Counted from the stretch's first letter, positions 1 to 5,014 are shown. The stretch: DNA of 5,014 nucleotides from Campylobacteraceae bacterium (GCA_026982175.1 JALSHP010000057.1:1-5014); one strand, 5' to 3'. Notes: generated by a model not told the origin, from the letters alone. Translations and numbers: made by a program.

Positions 1-1
1 T

Positions 2-205
2 TCTGAATTTATTTTGATGAACTTAGAGAGATATAAGCAACAAAATGAGTTTAATATTATACCTCTTGACCCAGAAAAGAACTCTTATACATTAAAATTT
101 GATAATATTGAAGAGATTGACGAAAGTGCTAACCCATTTAAAGAGATTGATGACGTGGCTACTTATGCACGAAAACTTCGAGACCCGAATTTAAATTCTA
201 ACTAA
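2..205 (+). CDS. 3' end of an unrecognised protein (5' partial)
   Basis: I do not recognise this protein. The frame is open to the left edge of the window: the codons before the TTG at 14 and ATG at 17 read S-E-F-I without a stop. No Shine-Dalgarno motif precedes either possible start, so this is more likely the C-terminal end of a longer gene than a complete 62-63-residue protein. The visible part is hydrophilic and acidic in the middle (IEEIDESANPFKEIDD), with a basic, helix-like end (YARKLRD), and has no membrane segment or cysteine. Such a tail would suit a small cytoplasmic protein or the end of a multidomain one. It ends with TAA at 203-205, which also forms the first bases of an inverted repeat. 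The next gene is convergent. Confidence 0.55.
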   Translation, partial: SEFILMNLERYKQQNEFNIIPLDPEKNSYTLKFDNIEEIDESANPFKEIDDVATYARKLRDPNLNSN

Positions 206-251
206 TAGATAATTACTGCGAATTATCTATTAACAAAATAGAGATAATTCG
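203..251. terminator. Three-arm inverted repeat between convergent genes; probable terminator
   Basis: Arm A (203-214, TAATAGATAATT) is perfectly complementary to arm B (221-232, AATTATCTATTA) around a 6-nt loop, ACTGCG. Part of arm B (219-228, CGAATTATCT) is also perfectly complementary to arm C (242-251, AGATAATTCG). Arm B can therefore pair with A or with C, but not fully with both. On the plus strand arm C is followed by a T-rich tract (252-260), giving a weak intrinsic-terminator shape. The element fills almost the whole gap between the stops of two convergent genes, so a shared terminator is the simplest reading. The stems are nearly all A/T, so their strength is uncertain. Confidence 0.6.
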
Positions 252-258
252 TTATATT

Positions 259-939
259 TTAATCCAATGGAATGGTCAATCTGTCTCCAATAGTGAGTAT
301 CATGCTTGGGGGTAAGATGTGTCTATTGGCTTTAAAAATTCTATAATATTTACGATTGTCCCCATAATAGGCTTCAGCATAAGTTGAAAGTGATTCATTA
401 CGTTGAACTTCAATGACAACTTCAGTATCGGTACGATAAATTTCTTTAATCTGTTTTCTTATAAGCGTTGCTTTTTTACTTTTTGACCTTTTGGGTTTAA
501 TGGTCTTTATTTGCTCTTGAATATCACTATTTAAAAGGTTTTTTTTACTAGGGGTTAACTCTAAAATTACCGATTTTAATTTTTTAATGGTAGTACGGTC
601 AGCTTTTTGAGCCTGTTTGAGGCTATTGAGCTCTGCTAAGATATTGGCAAGTTGTAATTTAATCTGCTCTCGTTCATTGTCATCTTTTAAATTAACCTCT
701 GCTACTTGTTTTGAACTTGGTAGCTTAGTTAAAATAGCATCTTTAGGTTTTTTAGCACAAGCTAACTCTTTTTTGAAAGCGTTATCGTCACAGCCAACAA
801 TTGTTCCTTGAATATTATCTTTTTGAAAGAGGGCTGACTTTTCTGATTCATCAATAAGTTTGATCTCTAGCTCCTCTGCCATTGCGTATGTATTAAGTAG
901 TGTATATAGCATCAATGTACCAAATAATCTTTTTTTCAT
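259..939 (-). CDS. Secreted coiled-coil protein with C-terminal LysM domain
   Basis: This 226-residue protein probably acts in the periplasm or cell envelope by binding peptidoglycan through LysM. Residues 1-21 form a signal peptide: basic MKKR, a hydrophobic core, and cleavage after AMA. Residues 22-79 contain two cysteines (C50, C61) that could form a disulfide. Residues 80-128 are rich in charged residues and leucines and look like a coiled coil. A lysine-rich linker (145-165) follows. Residues 173-225 match the LysM pattern: a short beta strand (VVIEV), NESLSTYAEAYYGD, then YYRIFKANR and a closing GDRLTIPL. The ATG at 939 has AAGGA 7 nt upstream. The gene lies 41 bp downstream of the DUF2459 gene on the same strand and may be cotranscribed with it, although an extended -10 sits in the gap. 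The N-terminal region is unrecognised. Domain identity is from pattern; the function is inferred. Confidence 0.85.
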   Translation of the reverse strand: MKKRLFGTLMLYTLLNTYAMAEELEIKLIDESEKSALFQKDNIQGTIVGCDDNAFKKELACAKKPKDAILTKLPSSKQVAEVNLKDDNEREQIKLQLANILAELNSLKQAQKADRTTIKKLKSVILELTPSKKNLLNSDIQEQIKTIKPKRSKSKKATLIRKQIKEIYRTDTEVVIEVQRNESLSTYAEAYYGDNRKYYRIFKANRHILPPSMILTIGDRLTIPLD

Positions 940-970
940 CCTTTATTCCTTTTGAGTTTCCTTGAACTAT

Positions 971-979
971 AGTATATCA
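971..979 (-). promoter_or_regulatory. Possible extended -10 promoter for the LysM gene
   Basis: On the minus strand the sequence reads TGATATACT, an extended -10 (TGn plus TATACT), 31 nt before the ATG of the LysM gene. No TTGACA-like -35 is present, which is common in Campylobacterota sigma-70 promoters. If used, the LysM gene could be transcribed apart from DUF2459. In AT-rich DNA such a match can arise by chance. Confidence 0.35.
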
Positions 980-980
980 T

Positions 981-1610
981 TTAATATTTAGAAATAACCG
1001 ACCAACTAAAAGGAGTCCAGTAGGGCATGGTTACATTGACATCACGTAATTTATCTCCTACCCAGCTATTACAAGTATTGATAAGATTATACGCCCCTTT
1101 GGCAGAGTAGAAGAAATCTTCTCTCCCATAGCCTTGATAGACCTGCTTTTGAAAATCAAAACTTTGCATAATAGAATTTTTTAACTGCTTTTTTTGCTCT
1201 TTAGAGAGTTTAACCTTTTTAACATCTTGATAGTTTGATAGGTTTGATATATAACTAACATGCATCAAAGAAGTGGTATTTAAAAAGAGTGCTTTTAGGC
1301 TTGTGCTTAGTTTGAAGTCATTGGTAGTTGGGGTGCTGAGATAGGTCTCTTTGTCACCCCATCCAAAGGCTAGATAGCCTTTTTGTTTTCTTTTAAATTG
1401 AGGAAGAAGTGAAAGGTTGATGTCTTGAATATTAAAGACAATATCGGTGTGAATGGTGCTGTATATCAGAGAAATATGTTCAGTTTTTTGACTTTTTAGT
1501 GCTGATTTTTTAGGAAAAAGTGTAAAAAGATAGGCAATAGAGAAGTAAAGCATGATGATGAGCAAAGGGAACAAGATAAGATAGAGAAGTGATTTAAATA
1601 TTTTTTTCAT
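981..1610 (-). CDS. DUF2459 (TIGR02117-type) membrane-anchored protein
   Basis: The biochemical role is unknown. The protein matches the DUF2459 family, whose TIGR02117 model was named for occurrence near urease genes; no urease gene is visible here. I chose the ATG at 1610 (MKKIFKSLL..., 209 residues) over an in-frame TTG at 1658, because a TGCTATAAT promoter lies between the two and the ATG starts a typical membrane helix. Residues about 5-33 are strongly hydrophobic, giving a signal anchor. The rest is probably periplasmic. Family-type blocks include STIHTDIVF (His54), AFGWGDKETYLSTPT, HVSYI, GYGREDFFYSAKGAYNLINTCNSWV (Cys180) and YWTPFSW. A conserved-looking His before a Cys in an NTC-x-x-WV setting recalls circularly permuted NlpC/papain-like folds, but this is my inference. 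No Shine-Dalgarno precedes the ATG, so initiation may be weak or on a short leader. Confidence 0.87.
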   Translation of the reverse strand: MKKIFKSLLYLILFPLLIIMLYFSIAYLFTLFPKKSALKSQKTEHISLIYSTIHTDIVFNIQDINLSLLPQFKRKQKGYLAFGWGDKETYLSTPTTNDFKLSTSLKALFLNTTSLMHVSYISNLSNYQDVKKVKLSKEQKKQLKNSIMQSFDFQKQVYQGYGREDFFYSAKGAYNLINTCNSWVGDKLRDVNVTMPYWTPFSWSVISKY

Positions 1611-1637
1611 GAAGTTATAATAATATAAGTTTTTAAA

Positions 1638-1646
1638 ATTATAGCA
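1638..1646 (-). promoter_or_regulatory. Extended -10 promoter for the DUF2459 gene
   Basis: Read on the minus strand this is TGCTATAAT, a perfect TATAAT preceded by the TGn extension, 27 nt upstream of the ATG at 1610. The expected start of transcription gives a leader of only about 20 nt. It supports the ATG at 1610 as the true start, because the longer frame from the TTG at 1658 would begin upstream of this promoter. Confidence 0.6.
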
Positions 1647-1651
1647 TTTTG

Positions 1652-1683
1652 TTGACAATTCATTAATCTAAATGGGATATAAT
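1652..1683 (+). promoter_or_regulatory. Promoter for the trxC two-component operon
   Basis: A perfect TTGACA (1652-1657) and a perfect TATAAT (1678-1683) lie upstream of trxC. Their spacer is 20 bp, longer than the usual 16-18, so the -35 may contribute little or need an activator. Transcription would start near 1690, leaving a leader of about 25 nt. The -10 is back to back with the divergent DUF2459 promoter, with 34 bp between the two -10 boxes. Confidence 0.5.
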
Positions 1684-1713
1684 GATGCTATTATCTAAAA
1701 AGGAAGCTTAGTT

Positions 1714-2142
1714 ATGAATGTAAATGTTGTCTGTCCCTCTTGTGGCAAAGTAAATAAAATCCCTAAAAAAGAGTCTTATTCCAAAGCAAATTGTGGGCAT
1801 TGTAAAGCCTCTATGCTCAATCAAAAACCGATTGATGTGAGTAAAGAGGAGTTGCTTCATGTCTTGGTTAACTCTGAAATTCCTGTTTTGGTAGATTTTT
1901 GGGCTCCTTGGTGTGGTCCGTGTGTTCAGATGTCACCTGCCTATGAAGAGGCGAGTAAAGAACTCTCTTTACAAGTACAATTTTTAAAAGTCAACACCGA
2001 GCAAAACCAAGCATTGGGAGCGTTGTATGGGATTGAAGCCATTCCTACACTCCTGATGTTTAGGGACAATCAAGAGATAGGAACCAATGCAGGTGCATTA
2101 AGCAAAGAAGAGCTTGTTCGTTGGGCGAAACGTTTTACCTAA
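1714..2142 (+). CDS. trxC: Thioredoxin with N-terminal zinc ribbon (thioredoxin 2 / TrxC type)
   Basis: This cytoplasmic dithiol-disulfide reductase reduces protein disulfides and is itself recharged by thioredoxin reductase. At 142 residues it matches the length of E. coli Trx2. Residues 7-30 hold two CXXC pairs (C7-C10 and C27-C30), the zinc-binding module that distinguishes TrxC from ordinary thioredoxins. The thioredoxin fold follows at about 40-141, with the active site WCGPC (C67, C70) after VLVDFWAP and the cis-proline loop IPT (P111). There is no signal peptide. AAGGA lies 9 nt before the ATG. It is the first gene of a four-gene operon, with only 12 bp to the response regulator. In other bacteria TrxC is often linked to oxidative stress; that link here is inference. 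The fold and class are secure. Confidence 0.93.
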   Translation: MNVNVVCPSCGKVNKIPKKESYSKANCGHCKASMLNQKPIDVSKEELLHVLVNSEIPVLVDFWAPWCGPCVQMSPAYEEASKELSLQVQFLKVNTEQNQALGALYGIEAIPTLLMFRDNQEIGTNAGALSKEELVRWAKRFT

Positions 2143-2154
2143 GGAGTTAAGAGT

Positions 2155-2829
2155 ATGAACAATACAAAAATACTACTGCTAGAAGATGATGCCAATTTAA
2201 ATGAAACCATTACAGAGTTTTTGGAAGAGTTAAATTATGATGTAACGACCACTTATGATGGATATGAAGCACAAGATATTTTATATGAGTCTAAGTTTGA
2301 TTTACTGCTTTTAGATGTAAATACTCCAGGGATTGATGGTTTTTCACTGCTTAAAGAGGCACGTGAGAATGAGGTGTTAGCCCCTTGTATTTTTATTACC
2401 TCTTTGGATGGCGTAGATGACTTAGAGAAAGGTTTTCAGTCAGGTTGTGATGACTATATTCGTAAGCCATTTGTGCTTAAAGAGTTGGCAATTCGTATTG
2501 AGACACTGCTTAGACGTGGCTTCTTCCATGAGTCAAAAGAGCTTATTGAGCTTGGTGAGGGGATTGAGTACAATACCAAGTCCAATGAACTTATTGTCGA
2601 TGGGGTGGCTGAAACCTTAGGAAACAAAGAGTCAGCACTCTTTAAACTCTTTATGAAACAGCAAGATGAGGTACTCTCTCATGATAGAATATATAAAGAG
2701 TTATGGGATTATGATGAAGAACCTAGTGACACAGCACTGCGTACTTACATCAAAAATATTCGTAAAATCATAGGTAAGGATAGAATTGTTAGTATCAAAA
2801 AGCAAGGATACAAATTTATATCGCAATAG
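2155..2829 (+). CDS. OmpR/PhoB-family response regulator
   Basis: This is a DNA-binding transcription regulator of a two-component system, presumably phosphorylated by the kinase encoded next to it. The receiver domain (about residues 4-118) has the acidic pair D11-D12, the phosphoacceptor D54 in LLLLDVNTPGIDG, T82 in IFITS, and K104 in YIRKPF, so all catalytic residues are present. A C-terminal winged helix (about 130-224) shows the family blocks ESALFKLF, VLSHDRIYKELW, ALRTYIKNIRKII and the wing IKKQGYKFI. The Shine-Dalgarno AAGGAG overlaps the trxC stop codon and is 8 nt from the ATG, so the two genes are coupled. Its 3' end overlaps the kinase gene by 44 nt. The targets are unknown; autoregulation of its own operon is plausible. 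I do not assign a named orthologue. Confidence 0.94.
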   Translation: MNNTKILLLEDDANLNETITEFLEELNYDVTTTYDGYEAQDILYESKFDLLLLDVNTPGIDGFSLLKEARENEVLAPCIFITSLDGVDDLEKGFQSGCDDYIRKPFVLKELAIRIETLLRRGFFHESKELIELGEGIEYNTKSNELIVDGVAETLGNKESALFKLFMKQQDEVLSHDRIYKELWDYDEEPSDTALRTYIKNIRKIIGKDRIVSIKKQGYKFISQ

Positions 2830-4021
2830 TGAACGCCGTTCACTTTTTCGTTTCTTGGCACTCTATATTACACTTGTAATGTTACTATTGTTGGTTTTAG
2901 GAATGCTTCATTACCGAAGTCATGAAGCCTTAATGCTCTCAAATCAGAGAACATTGATGTTAAATCATGCTAACAAACAGTATAAAGCCATTAAAAAACT
3001 CCATAATGAGGAGTACCCTGAAAATAGGGTCTACCCACGAAGTTCACAATTTCGTTCTGCCATTTATGACCTCTCTGGTAAAAAAATATTTTCGCTACTT
3101 AAACATTGCCCTGAACATTTTGGTAAAGATATTTATAGAATAAGCAAAAGCATACACTTTTTAAAAACCTTAGATGACAACTACTATTTAGGGGCGAAAT
3201 ATCTTTTTATTGAGATGGATGAAGATTTCACTTGGAGAAGAGAAGCAATAAAAGAGATTCTGCTCTATGGGGCATTGGCTCTTGTTGTTCTTGGAATTTT
3301 TGGTCTCTTCTTTGTGCGTATTTTCTTGCGTCCAATGCGTGACTCTATTACCTTATTAGATAATTTTATTAAAGATACCACCCATGAACTCAATACCCCC
3401 ATCTCTGCTATTTTAGCGAACATAGAGATGATGGATAGAGAGCAGATGGGAGAGAAAAATGAGAAGAAATTGGTGCGAATTAACATTGCAGCTAAGACGG
3501 TTTCGCATCTCTATCAAGATTTAACCTACTTGACTTTAAATCATAAGCGAAAATCAAATGATGAGTGGATAGATTTAAAAGCATTAATTGAAGACAGAGT
3601 AGAGTACTTTTCCATTTTAGCCACCTCTAAAAAAGTGAGTTTCACTTTAGACTTAGAAGCATCACGACTCTTTATTGATGGTGTGAAAATTGCCAGAGTT
3701 GTGGACAACTTAATCTCTAATGCGATTAAATATAACAAACGAAACGGCAGCATTATCATTACTTTAAGAGAGAACTATTTTATTGTGGAAGATACAGGTA
3801 TTGGGATTGATGCCCAAAAGGTCAATGAGATATTTGAGCGTTATAGACGTTTCAATAGTTCAGAAGGTGGCTTTGGAATTGGTTTAAATATTGTCAAAAG
3901 TATCATCAATGAGTATGGTTTAGAGATAACCGTGCACTCTCTTTTAAAGCAGGGTACGACCATTAAAGTAGAGTTTCCAAAAAATCTAAAGCGTAAGGAA
4001 GAAGGAGTTAACAATGGCTAA
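2786..4021 (+). CDS. HAMP-less membrane sensor histidine kinase
   Basis: This is an inner-membrane histidine kinase that would sense a periplasmic signal and phosphorylate the adjacent regulator. The TTG start at 2786 is chosen because AAGGA ends 5 nt before it and no in-frame ATG occurs before the first helix; this puts 44 nt of overlap with the regulator gene. Order (411 residues): TM1 about 23-41; periplasmic sensor about 42-156 containing H107, C108 and H111; TM2 about 158-180; H-box with H200 in FIKDTTHELNTP; N-box around N312 (NLISNAIKYN); G1 VEDTGIGID (D336); F-box FERYRRF; G2 GGFGIGL (362-367). All catalytic boxes are intact. There is no HAMP or PAS domain: TM2 passes within about 20 residues into the H-box, a form common in Campylobacterota. 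The stop overlaps the next gene by 8 nt. The signal is unknown. Confidence 0.93.
   Translation: MLVSKSKDTNLYRNSERRSLFRFLALYITLVMLLLLVLGMLHYRSHEALMLSNQRTLMLNHANKQYKAIKKLHNEEYPENRVYPRSSQFRSAIYDLSGKKIFSLLKHCPEHFGKDIYRISKSIHFLKTLDDNYYLGAKYLFIEMDEDFTWRREAIKEILLYGALALVVLGIFGLFFVRIFLRPMRDSITLLDNFIKDTTHELNTPISAILANIEMMDREQMGEKNEKKLVRINIAAKTVSHLYQDLTYLTLNHKRKSNDEWIDLKALIEDRVEYFSILATSKKVSFTLDLEASRLFIDGVKIARVVDNLISNAIKYNKRNGSIIITLRENYFIVEDTGIGIDAQKVNEIFERYRRFNSSEGGFGIGLNIVKSIINEYGLEITVHSLLKQGTTIKVEFPKNLKRKEEGVNNG
2828..2844 (+). repeat. Perfect 17-bp palindrome at the RR/HK junction, followed by T5
   Basis: AGTGAACG and CGTTCACT form perfect 8-bp arms around a single C. The left arm begins inside the TAG stop of the response regulator. 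In RNA this could fold as 7 bp with a 3-nt loop, followed by five consecutive T's (2844-2848) and another T-rich stretch, which resembles an intrinsic terminator. It lies inside the kinase reading frame (codons for S-E-R-R-S-L). It could attenuate transcription between the regulator and kinase genes, serve as an operator, or be a coincidence of codons in a conserved protein segment. Confidence 0.5.
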
Positions 4022-4346
4022 AAGAGTTCTCTTGATATGTTTGATGTTACTATTAAATGCCAAAGCAGATGTTTACCACGATGCTTGTGTCACTTGCCAT
4101 CAGTATCAACCTGCTACGCTAGAGAAGATGTTTATGCTCTACTTAAAAACTTATAGTGTAGAGTTAAGCTTTAAAGTCTCTCTTAAAGAATTTCTAAAAA
4201 AACCTACTGAAAAAAAATCGTTAATTGGAAGTGAGTTTATTAGAAACTTTTCAGTTAAAGACCCCACAAGATTAAGTGATAAAGAACTTGATGAAGCCAT
4301 TAATACCTATTGGGATTTGTACAATCCTAAAAAAAATTTAAAATAA
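4014..4346 (+). CDS. Small exported CXXCH (putative monohaem c-type cytochrome) protein
   Basis: The specific function is unknown. Residues 1-18 look like a signal peptide (KR, then LLICLMLLL, cleavage after AKA). The mature protein of about 92 residues begins with DVYHDACVTCH; C25, C28 and H29 form one CXXCH motif for covalent haem c attachment in the periplasm. The C-terminal LSDKELDEAINTYWDLY resembles the last helix of small cytochromes c. No Met or His occurs after M41, so the usual distal Met ligand is not evident; M39, M41 or H22 are the only candidates, or the haem is open for a ligand. AAGGAG lies 6 nt before the ATG, and the start overlaps the kinase stop by 8 nt, implying coupled translation and a role linked to the two-component system. 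An electron carrier, a haem sensor partner, or a non-haem protein with a chance motif are alternatives. Confidence 0.72.
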   Translation: MAKRVLLICLMLLLNAKADVYHDACVTCHQYQPATLEKMFMLYLKTYSVELSFKVSLKEFLKKPTEKKSLIGSEFIRNFSVKDPTRLSDKELDEAINTYWDLYNPKKNLK

Positions 4347-4351
4347 TATTA

Positions 4352-4360
4352 TGGTATAAT
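4352..4360 (+). promoter_or_regulatory. Extended -10 promoter for greA
   Basis: TGGTATAAT is a perfect TATAAT with the TGn extension, 37 nt upstream of the greA GTG and just after the stop of the CXXCH gene. No TTGACA-like -35 is seen; an A-rich stretch lies in that place. No clear terminator hairpin separates it from the upstream operon, so some read-through into greA is possible. Confidence 0.6.
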
Positions 4361-4397
4361 AGAATCAACTATATTCATTTCAAATAAGGGAAATAAA

Positions 4398-4877
4398 GTG
4401 CAAAAAGAACCAATGTTAAAAGTGACATTTGACAAGTTATCAAAAGAGTTAGAACATCTAAAAACCGTAGAGCGTGGAGAGATTGCCCACATTATTGATG
4501 TGGCACGAGAGCTTGGAGACTTAAAAGAGAATGCAGAGTACCATGCTGCCAAAGACAAACAAGGGATGATGGAAGCGCGTATTTTAGATTTAACTGACTT
4601 AGTAGGAAGAGCCCAAGTCATTGACCCCTCAAAATTAGCCCATGAGCGTGTCTCTTTTGGGTCTCGTGTTGAGTTGATTGACCAAGAAGATGACTCTGAA
4701 GTGGTCTACACCATTGTTGGAGCACAAGAGTCCGACTTAGATAAAGGGTGGATTTCATCAGGCTCACCAATGGCAAAAGCCTTACTTGGAAAAGAGGAGG
4801 GGGATGAAGTAAGCATTCAACTTCCTTCGGGCAAAAAAACTTTTGACATAGAATCCATAGAGGCGATGGAGATATAA
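4398..4877 (+). CDS. greA: Transcription elongation factor GreA
   Basis: GreA enters the RNA polymerase secondary channel and stimulates cleavage of backtracked RNA, rescuing stalled elongation complexes. The 159-residue length is standard. An N-terminal coiled coil (about 6-78) carries the acidic tip residues D41 and E44 in GDLKENAEYHAAKDKQ, positioned as in E. coli GreA. A C-terminal FKBP-like domain (about 85-159) includes VSFGSRVEL, ISSGSPMAKALLGKEEGDEV and a final IESIEAMEI strand. The GTG at 4398 is preferred over the ATG at 4413, because AAGGGA lies 6 nt upstream of it and MQKEPM is the usual N-terminus in Campylobacterota. It has its own upstream promoter, and its stop shares one base with the argC start. 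Confidence 0.96.
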   Translation: MQKEPMLKVTFDKLSKELEHLKTVERGEIAHIIDVARELGDLKENAEYHAAKDKQGMMEARILDLTDLVGRAQVIDPSKLAHERVSFGSRVELIDQEDDSEVVYTIVGAQESDLDKGWISSGSPMAKALLGKEEGDEVSIQLPSGKKTFDIESIEAMEI

Positions 4878-5014
4878 TGACAAATGTAGGTGTTGTAGGT
4901 GCGAGTGGCTATACAGGATTAGAGCTGATTAAAATGTTACTAATGCATCCCAATTTTGTCTTGAAATACTTGGCAACGACTACGGGTGATACGGTGATAG
5001 AAGCTCTGCACCCC
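4877..5014 (+). CDS. argC: N-acetyl-gamma-glutamyl-phosphate reductase, N-terminal part (3' partial)
   Basis: ArgC catalyses the NADPH-dependent reduction of N-acetyl-glutamyl phosphate to the semialdehyde, the third step of arginine (ornithine) synthesis in the cytoplasm. Only 46 residues are visible before the window ends. They show the hallmark VGVVGASGYTGLEL, the Rossmann dinucleotide-binding loop (residues 4-17), then LLMHPNF and a later LHP, in the ArgC spacing. The start is the ATG within TAATG, overlapping the greA stop by one base, with GGAG 5 nt upstream inside the greA 3' end. Translation is therefore probably coupled to greA. The catalytic cysteine lies beyond the window. Confidence 0.93.
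   Translation, partial: MTNVGVVGASGYTGLELIKMLLMHPNFVLKYLATTTGDTVIEALHP

Noticed and set aside
14..205. A complete small protein or antitoxin starting at 14 or 17
   Set aside because: The frame continues to the window edge, there is no Shine-Dalgarno, and no toxin-like gene follows on the same strand. A truncated longer gene is simpler.
617..811. Plus-strand open frame of 64 codons inside the LysM gene
   Set aside because: It lies wholly antisense to a gene with a clear signal peptide and LysM domain, and its translation has no recognisable domain or upstream ribosome site.
1611..1658. N-terminal extension of the DUF2459 gene from a TTG at 1658
   Set aside because: The extension would add 16 polar/aromatic residues before a good signal anchor, has no ribosome site, and would begin upstream of the TGCTATAAT promoter at 1638-1646. 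The ATG at 1610 is more likely.
3265..3759. Two minus-strand open frames opposite the histidine kinase
   Set aside because: Both are antisense to intact catalytic boxes of the kinase and their translations look like low-complexity shadows.
4329..4350. A-rich tract at the end of the CXXCH gene as a terminator or frameshift site
   Set aside because: There is no stem-loop before it, and on the plus strand it is A-rich rather than T-rich. The reading frame ends normally just after it.
4349..4621. Minus-strand open frame opposite greA
   Set aside because: It is antisense to the well-conserved GreA coiled coil and overlaps the greA promoter; there is no independent support.

Overview
This 5 kb window is AT-rich, tightly packed chromosomal DNA. 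It most likely comes from a Campylobacterota (epsilonproteobacterial) species, perhaps a Sulfurimonas/Sulfurovum/Sulfurospirillum-like free-living lineage. The reasons are the low-GC, lysine/leucine-rich coding style, extended -10 promoters without a clear -35, the GreA N-terminus MQKEPM, and a HAMP-less sensor kinase whose second membrane helix runs straight into an LRPM...FIKDTTHELNTP H-box. The genus assignment is inference.

Layout. (1) Positions 1-205 hold the 3' end of an unrecognised plus-strand gene. It converges on the next gene across a 53-bp gap that contains three related arms of inverted repeat, probably a shared terminator. (2) Positions 259-1610 hold two minus-strand envelope genes: a DUF2459 (TIGR02117-type) membrane-anchored protein, then a secreted coiled-coil protein with a C-terminal LysM domain. 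(3) A divergent promoter region lies at about 1611-1713. (4) Positions 1714-4346 form a four-gene plus-strand operon: a zinc-ribbon thioredoxin (TrxC type), an OmpR-family response regulator, a HAMP-less membrane histidine kinase, and a small exported protein with one CXXCH haem-attachment motif. The genes overlap or lie 12 bp apart. (5) An extended -10 promoter precedes greA (4398-4877), which is coupled through a TAATG junction to the start of argC, cut by the window end.

The most interesting unit is the trxC-RR-HK-cytochrome operon. A cytoplasmic dithiol reductase, a two-component system whose periplasmic sensor carries an HCPEH cluster, and a CXXCH protein with no Met or His in its C-terminal two thirds together suggest an undescribed redox-, haem- or metal-sensing circuit. 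A perfect 17-bp palindrome followed by five T's begins inside the response-regulator stop codon, within the kinase reading frame, and could act as an intra-operon attenuator. The DUF2459/LysM pair may be a cell-wall-related unit. No mobile element, CRISPR array, rRNA or tRNA was seen.
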